Source: Nautilus pompilius (lineage: Eukaryota > Mollusca > Cephalopoda > Nautilida > Nautilidae). Taken from it: 64,000 bases of DNA. The notes under the pieces were generated by a model. That model did no database searches and had not been told where the DNA came from. It saw only the letters and a list, made by a program, of their open reading frames with translations. The stretch covers positions 124,001 through 188,000 of the forward strand of contig JACATO010000305.1 in assembly GCA_018389105.1 (NCBI GenBank). Direction: 5' to 3'. Position 1 is the first letter of the stretch; the number at the start of each line of letters is the position of its first letter. Positions 59,061-64,000 of the stretch are shown piece by piece. Made by a program: the position numbers and the translations under genes.

Positions 59061-61671
59061 GCTAAGACAAAACACTTTTATTCTTTCCACAAATTTCACG
59101 TTTCATTTAGCATTAAGCTAGTAGTATTGTTCATTTTTTAAAGATGTAAAAACAATTTTGATTCAGTTGTAATTGGATTTTATAAAGCAGAGAAAAAAGT
59201 ACTTTTAATTTCACAAGAAAAAGCAAAACTGCTTTGCAGGATTCCAGTTCTCTACCTCCTGAGGTTATGAAATGATTTCAAACCCAGATGCAGTCAGGGT
59301 TTTAAAATAAATATATCAGCTGCTGTGTTTTATTATTAGTTAGTAATAAACTAAAATTCAAAAAGCAGCCAGTCTTTAAATTATTCTAACAAACAGCTGA
59401 TAGTGTTTGGAATTTAAAACATAAAATCTATCTGTCTCTCTGCACCAACGCTGTGTTTGAAGCCGCCAATACGTTTCCTTTTATGAATCTAAAACATTAA
59501 TTACTGAAAATTTAGGATTAATTTGGCACAAAAGTTGCTGTGGTGTACATTTTCTTTAATTTAAATGCAACATCTTGAAATACAGACAGGAAATTATTTT
59601 GGCAATGATGCTTGACTGCTTGGTTTTATTAATGCAATTTCCAATTTTCTTTCAAAAATAATGACTTTTTTAAACATTAAAACAAAAAATTTTAAGCTTT
59701 ATTTTGTATATATTTCTAAAACAAATATAGAAACAAAAGGCCAAATCAGTGCAACTATTGCATTTAAATAAAGGTTCTGGTTACATATTTAAATGTTTAA
59801 CCCTTTTCCACTGCTCTATTGATGCAGCTCTCCTGTCATTTTATCACATACTGCTTCCAGCAGAGGAATAACAGAATTAACACCAACCCCAAAAACAAAA
59901 AACTTTAATAAACGAATAAACTCGCTAATGCACTGTTACATAGTACAACATATGGTAAGTATGAAAAAAGATGGTATGAACATGGAGCGGTAGAGGCAGT
60001 TTGAGCCAGACTTTGTATTAGAGTTATATAGGCTGACAATTTTGTTTTCTTTTTACAGAAAATCATGCTGTCTAGAGAACTAGTATAGAAATCGAAGCTG
60101 ATCCTACCCAGCTTTGGAGCTTACAGTACTTCCGATTATGATACAACAGTAAACTTTTAATTCTCACAGATGCAATATCTGAAAGATTATAGCATTGGTC
60201 TTCACATCTGAATATTTCTGACTTCATATCTGCCTACCTTTGCTCCAATTCACATAACCAAGGTGCTTGGTCCACAAATTTAACCAAACAAACAAACAGA
60301 AAGTCTATATTTTAAATATGAAAAAACATTAATACAAAACCCAACTATTCTTTCCCCCAATATTAATGATATCAACAATTGCTATTATTAAAAGAAAACA
60401 AAATTTAATTAGTATTTTTTAAATTAAATCTATAACAGAATTGTTTTTAAAGGCACTAAAATCTAACTAAATTAATGTGTAAACTGCATAAACCCAATAT
60501 CTATTATTAAGGGATAAGTAATCTAACTTAAAAAAAATTGTTGTTGTTACACTAACTAAACAAAATACATTTACAAAATTAACTTTTAATAAATCTGAGA
60601 TATTTGAATATTTCATTCCATTCTGTTTTGAGCTAATGCAAAAACAGGGAAAGGCATCCTGCAGTAACTTACTACATGTAATCATTTCATTTCTCAAAAT
60701 TTGCCCACAGATAGTTTCACATTGTTTATCATACCAAAGTTTCTCATGCATTCAGCTAAGAATCTTGAGAGAAACATGAGATTAGCCAAGTGAGATTTAA
60801 ACTAGAACTGGAGAGAAAGCAAATAAAGCATAATTCTTACAAGCGAATGTTTTCTTAGTAGATCTGAGTATGTATCATAAAACATTCGTACCAATTTTGT
60901 AAAAACATTCACAGCAGAGACCTTAAATGAGATGTATTTCATTTGCATGCCAAAAATATCCTGGCAATCTGGCAGTTTTGAGAAAATTTGGTACAGGTCA
61001 CATAGCTTAGATCAGACTGCCATAGTCAGTACAGCCAGCACAACTTTGTAATTCTGCAGAGCCAACTAATATAGAAATGTTGCTGCAGGTTAACATGCAG
61101 CTTCAATACTAGCTTCATCATTCTCAAACTGCTGTAACAGTTGTCATACCCAGATTCTGCATAGAAAGCATATTTTTGGATTAAATTCTTCCTTTAGCTG
61201 ACATCAGCAGGCAGCAACACTGGAGCAGCAGCAATGAAGTTAGTTGGATTAATACATACCACCATGGATACAAAACTAATTTACCACCCTGGCAGTGAAG
61301 ACAACCCTTCAAGGGTATTGAAACCGATTCCCTGTCTTGTAGGAAAATAGTGGACAAATGAACCTCTATCTTTATTTTAAGAATGCTAATAAAAGATGAA
61401 AATTAAGTTATTATTCAGCACATCCATCTAGAGTTAATAGCAGAAGTGCATCTGTAACTTACATGTAATAATAATAACAGATACATATATGTATATTCAC
61501 CCATTAACGTTCACTCCCACTAGTAAGTCTTTGTATTTTTGCATAACCTCTGTATTACAATGAAATGTCTATCACAGATCAGGCTCTTTGGTATGTCTGT
61601 GATCAATAATCTCATACAGTTGTATTCACATCATGGTGTCAGTCAGTGTGTTCCGCTGTTGCCATTCCTTG
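59061..61671 (-). other. Intergenic DNA and probable 3' UTR of the right-hand gene
   Basis: AT-rich without coding frames. The first minus-strand AATAAA below the stop at 61672 is at 61376-61371, giving a likely 3' UTR of about 300 nt. Confidence 0.45.
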
Positions 61672-61813
61672 TCAGACATCAATTAACTCCATTGGTTTCT
61701 CATCCCCATTGCTGCTGCTTTTGGAAAGAGTGGTGGTCAGGGTATCATTTAGTGATGTACTACTCACAGTTTTCACCACTTCCCTCAACTCTTCCACTTG
61801 ATTCTCCACACAC
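61672..61813 (-). CDS. Last coding exon of unidentified coiled-coil protein
   Basis: After a CTTTCAG acceptor the frame reads (R)CVENQVEELREVVKTVSS, then a Ser/Thr-rich tail, and ends DEKPMELIDV before TGA. It joins the upstream exon in phase. The heptad-like VENQVEELREVV suggests the end of a coiled coil. I do not recognise the protein. Confidence 0.7.
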
Positions 61814-62163
61814 CTGAAAGAAGCAATGCTCAAATAAGATGCCTCCACTTTGGGGGTGAGCCCTAAGTAAATAAAGGCATAAATTAAAATCAATGACCTT
61901 GATTTATCTAATCTCTGCAGTTACATTTTTTAAAAAAAAGCAAACAATAATAGCTATTACTGAAACAACAGATTATCTGTGCATAAAACAGAAACTTCAA
62001 AAGGTCTTCTTCCTGACACACAACTAGCAAAGAAAGTTTCATCATTATTTCTTATATCTTCAGTAGATTTCTTCTCAAGGGTGTCATGACAGCACTCATT
62101 CCTTAATTATTTTACAAATTCCTGATGTTAGTACACTAGATTTTTCAACATTTGTTGGTTTAC

Positions 62164-62277
62164 CTCCAGGACTGGGAAGATGTCTCAACGGTTACTGTGT
62201 GCACATCAATTTGCTGCTGCAGACTGGAGATCTCCGCCCTCAGACCACTGAGGCAAGACTGCAGGTTACCAAGTGGT
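62164..62277 (-). CDS. Penultimate coding exon of unidentified coiled-coil protein
   Basis: 114 bp between TTTTTTTGTTAG and GAG/GTAAAC. It reads PLGNLQSCLSGLRAEISSLQ then QQIDVHTVTVETSSQSW, a leucine-heptad coiled coil. The rest of the gene must lie to the right of the window, beyond the mariner at 62647-63963 that sits in the next intron. Confidence 0.7.
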
Positions 62278-62646
62278 CTAACAAAAAAAAAAAAAAACAA
62301 ACATCTGGATACTTCACATTCCTTCAATCTGCAAACGGATTTAATTTCTAATACATTCGCTGAAGCCCAAGCACTAGATTACATCTTAAACTATTAGGAA
62401 GGAAAGCTAATCTCACATTGATACTTAAACCACTGTCAACAGACACTCCTTACTCTAGAACTGCTTGGAAAAGATAAGACATTTTTATTGATCCCACCCA
62501 GACTGAAAATCTATAATGCAAGTTATAAAACCACAATGTACTTGAAGCCAAATGTAGTAGTAATTTAAGCTGATACAGCTTACTGACTGGTGTAACAACT
62601 TAAAAAGTTACTTCAACAAAAAAAAAAACAAAAAAACAAGTACTTA

Positions 62647-63963
62647 CGAGGTCTGTCGAAAAAGTATCCGACCTTAGGCTTGGAAAAAAAAATTACGTAT
62701 TTGGTGGGGTTCAATTGCTAATGCCCTTCAAAGTAGGCCCCTTGTGCCTCTACACACTTAGCCCAGTGATCCTTCCACTGTTCGAAGCACGTCTGGAATG
62801 CTTCTTCCGGAATGGCTCTCAGCTCCGCTGTTGCATTCCACATGATGTCCTCTCGGCTCTCAAAGTGGGAGCCTTTCAGTGGCATCTTCATTTTTTGAAA
62901 CAAACCAGAAGTCAGGAGGAGCCATGTCTGGAGAGTAGGGAGACTGGCAAATGTGCAAAATGCCTTTCTTTGTCAAGAAACCTTGGATCAGCTGCAACGA
63001 ATGAGCCGGGGCGTTGTCATGATGCGGCTGCCAGTTTTGCGAGGCCCACAGATCCGGTCTCTTGTGCTGAACTGCATAAGACGTCGGAAGACTTCCTGAT
63101 AGTACTCCTGTGTAACTGTTTGTCCTTCTGGTGCGTATTCATGATGCACAACGCCTCGGTAGTCAAAGAAAAGAGTCAGCATCACCTTGATTTTGCACCA
63201 GACTTGACTTGCTTTTTTGGGCCTTGGCAATGTTTGGTGCTTTCACTGTGATGACTGAGCTTTGGTTTTTGGGTCGTACCCGTACACCCACGTCTCATCT
63301 TCAGTTATCACGGTATTCTGGAACTTAGGATCCCTGTTGGCAGTATCCAGCAGGTCCTGCGCAACCTCAAGACGAAGTTGTTGTTCCTAAGAAAGCAGCT
63401 TGGGCACAAATTTCACTGCCACTCTGCCCCAGCCCAAATCCTCCTTTAAAATTGCATGTGCAGAATCTTTACTGATCTCAACCTCGTCACCAATTTCCTA
63501 CACCGTCAAATGACGATTCTCCATTATCAAGGTCTGCACTATCTCGATAACAACTGCATTGCGGCTTGTAGACAGCCTCCCGGAACGCTGGTCACTCTCC
63601 ACCGATGTGCAGCCATCTTTGAACCTGTTGTACCGTTCTTTAATTTGGGTAACACCCATGGCATTGTCACCAAAAGCCTGTTGAATTTTTTTCCGCTTAG
63701 GTGTCTCCAAGCTTTTGGCAAAACTTGATGCAAGATCATTGCTTCACACGTTCTGTCATCACAGGCGAAATGAAAATGCGACGAGTAAGTATTACAGCAT
63801 CTCACACACTGGCTGCCTGATAGCGACTGACCCATCCAGCAAGCCCGCCAAAAACCACGCATGTGCATGAAGGCATGCAGCTCCACTATACACACTTTTG
63901 CCTCCCTAACGTCATTACTTCCCACAGGAAAAAAGAAAGCCGAAAATTTTTCGACAGACCTTG
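62647..63963 (-). mobile_element. mariner copy B, full length
   Basis: Ends CGAGGTCTGTCGAAAAAG (left) and TTTTTCGACAGACCTTG (right) are inverted repeats with flanking TA at 62645-62646 and 63964-63965. Length is 1317 bp. Same family as 51831-52852. Confidence 0.92.
62718..63780 (-). pseudogene. mariner transposase pseudogene, copy B
   Basis: Minus-strand fragments: IQQAFGDNAMGVTQIKERYN and RSGRLSTSRN (about 63.6 kb), ITEDETWVYGYDP with the first Asp intact (about 63.29 kb), LFFDYRGVVHHEYAPEGQTV with the second (about 63.15 kb). Then, after a frameshift, WQPHHDNAPAHSLQLIQG with the third (about 63.0 kb). The end KCVEAQGAYFEGH matches copy A. The N-terminal TGA and TAA are the same as in copy A. 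Confidence 0.88.
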
Positions 63964-64000
63964 TACTTTTGTAGAGCCAAGCTATCCAAGAGATTAATAG

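Noticed and set aside
63539-63925. 128-codon minus-strand frame in mariner copy B
   Set aside because: Runs in a different frame from the recognisable transposase residues; partly upstream leader of the element.
1-64000. tRNA or rRNA genes, CRISPR arrays, bacterial operons, viral insertions
   Set aside because: None seen on either strand; tRNA-like segments are degenerate and SINE-like.

Overview
The window is animal nuclear DNA, AT-rich, with long introns, scattered microsatellites, poly-C/G runs and decayed DNA transposons. Its protein-coding content is in short exons with GT..AG borders. The mix of genes, tRNA-derived SINE relics and mariner copies fits a lophotrochozoan, most likely a mollusc (perhaps a gastropod). 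That placement is inference; nothing in the window proves the species.

Three genes are visible, all on the minus strand. (1) 1814-17183: an HPS4-like gene (BLOC-3 subunit). Nine coding exons are in the window and its 3' end runs off the left edge. Its CpG-rich promoter is at about 17.64-18.12 kb and carries a YY1-type site and a TCACGTGAC E-box. (2) 23492-48388: an SVOPL/SVOP-like major facilitator transporter. I could trace 15 coding exons from ATG to stop with every splice phase consistent (1575 bp, 524 residues). It starts in a CpG-rich promoter at about 48.2-49.1 kb; a second possible first exon lies at 51.4 kb. (3) 61672-62277: the last two coding exons of an unidentified gene with a coiled-coil C-terminus, whose body lies beyond the right edge.

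Between and inside these genes are mobile elements: a degenerate hAT element with 8-bp target duplications (634-1395); a Tc1-type fossil (about 6.38-6.68 kb); tRNA-like SINE relics (11.76-11.94, 14.9-15.27, 45.6 kb); a mariner with intact TIRs but broken transposase (28720-30006); a Tigger/pogo fossil (about 32.69-33.89 kb); and two related mariner copies (51831-52852, internally deleted; 62647-63963, full length). The two related copies share the same nonsense changes. Further Tc1-like scraps are at 57.8-59.05 kb.

The stretch 49.1-61.6 kb is otherwise without a gene I can support. Most interesting are the shared defects of the two mariners (mobilisation in trans), a perfect 20-bp inverted repeat just inside SVOPL intron 1, CACGTG E-boxes in both promoters, a frame break in the large HPS4 exon, and an unexplained open-frame cluster at 42.7-44.8 kb. 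I found no clearly novel multi-gene system.
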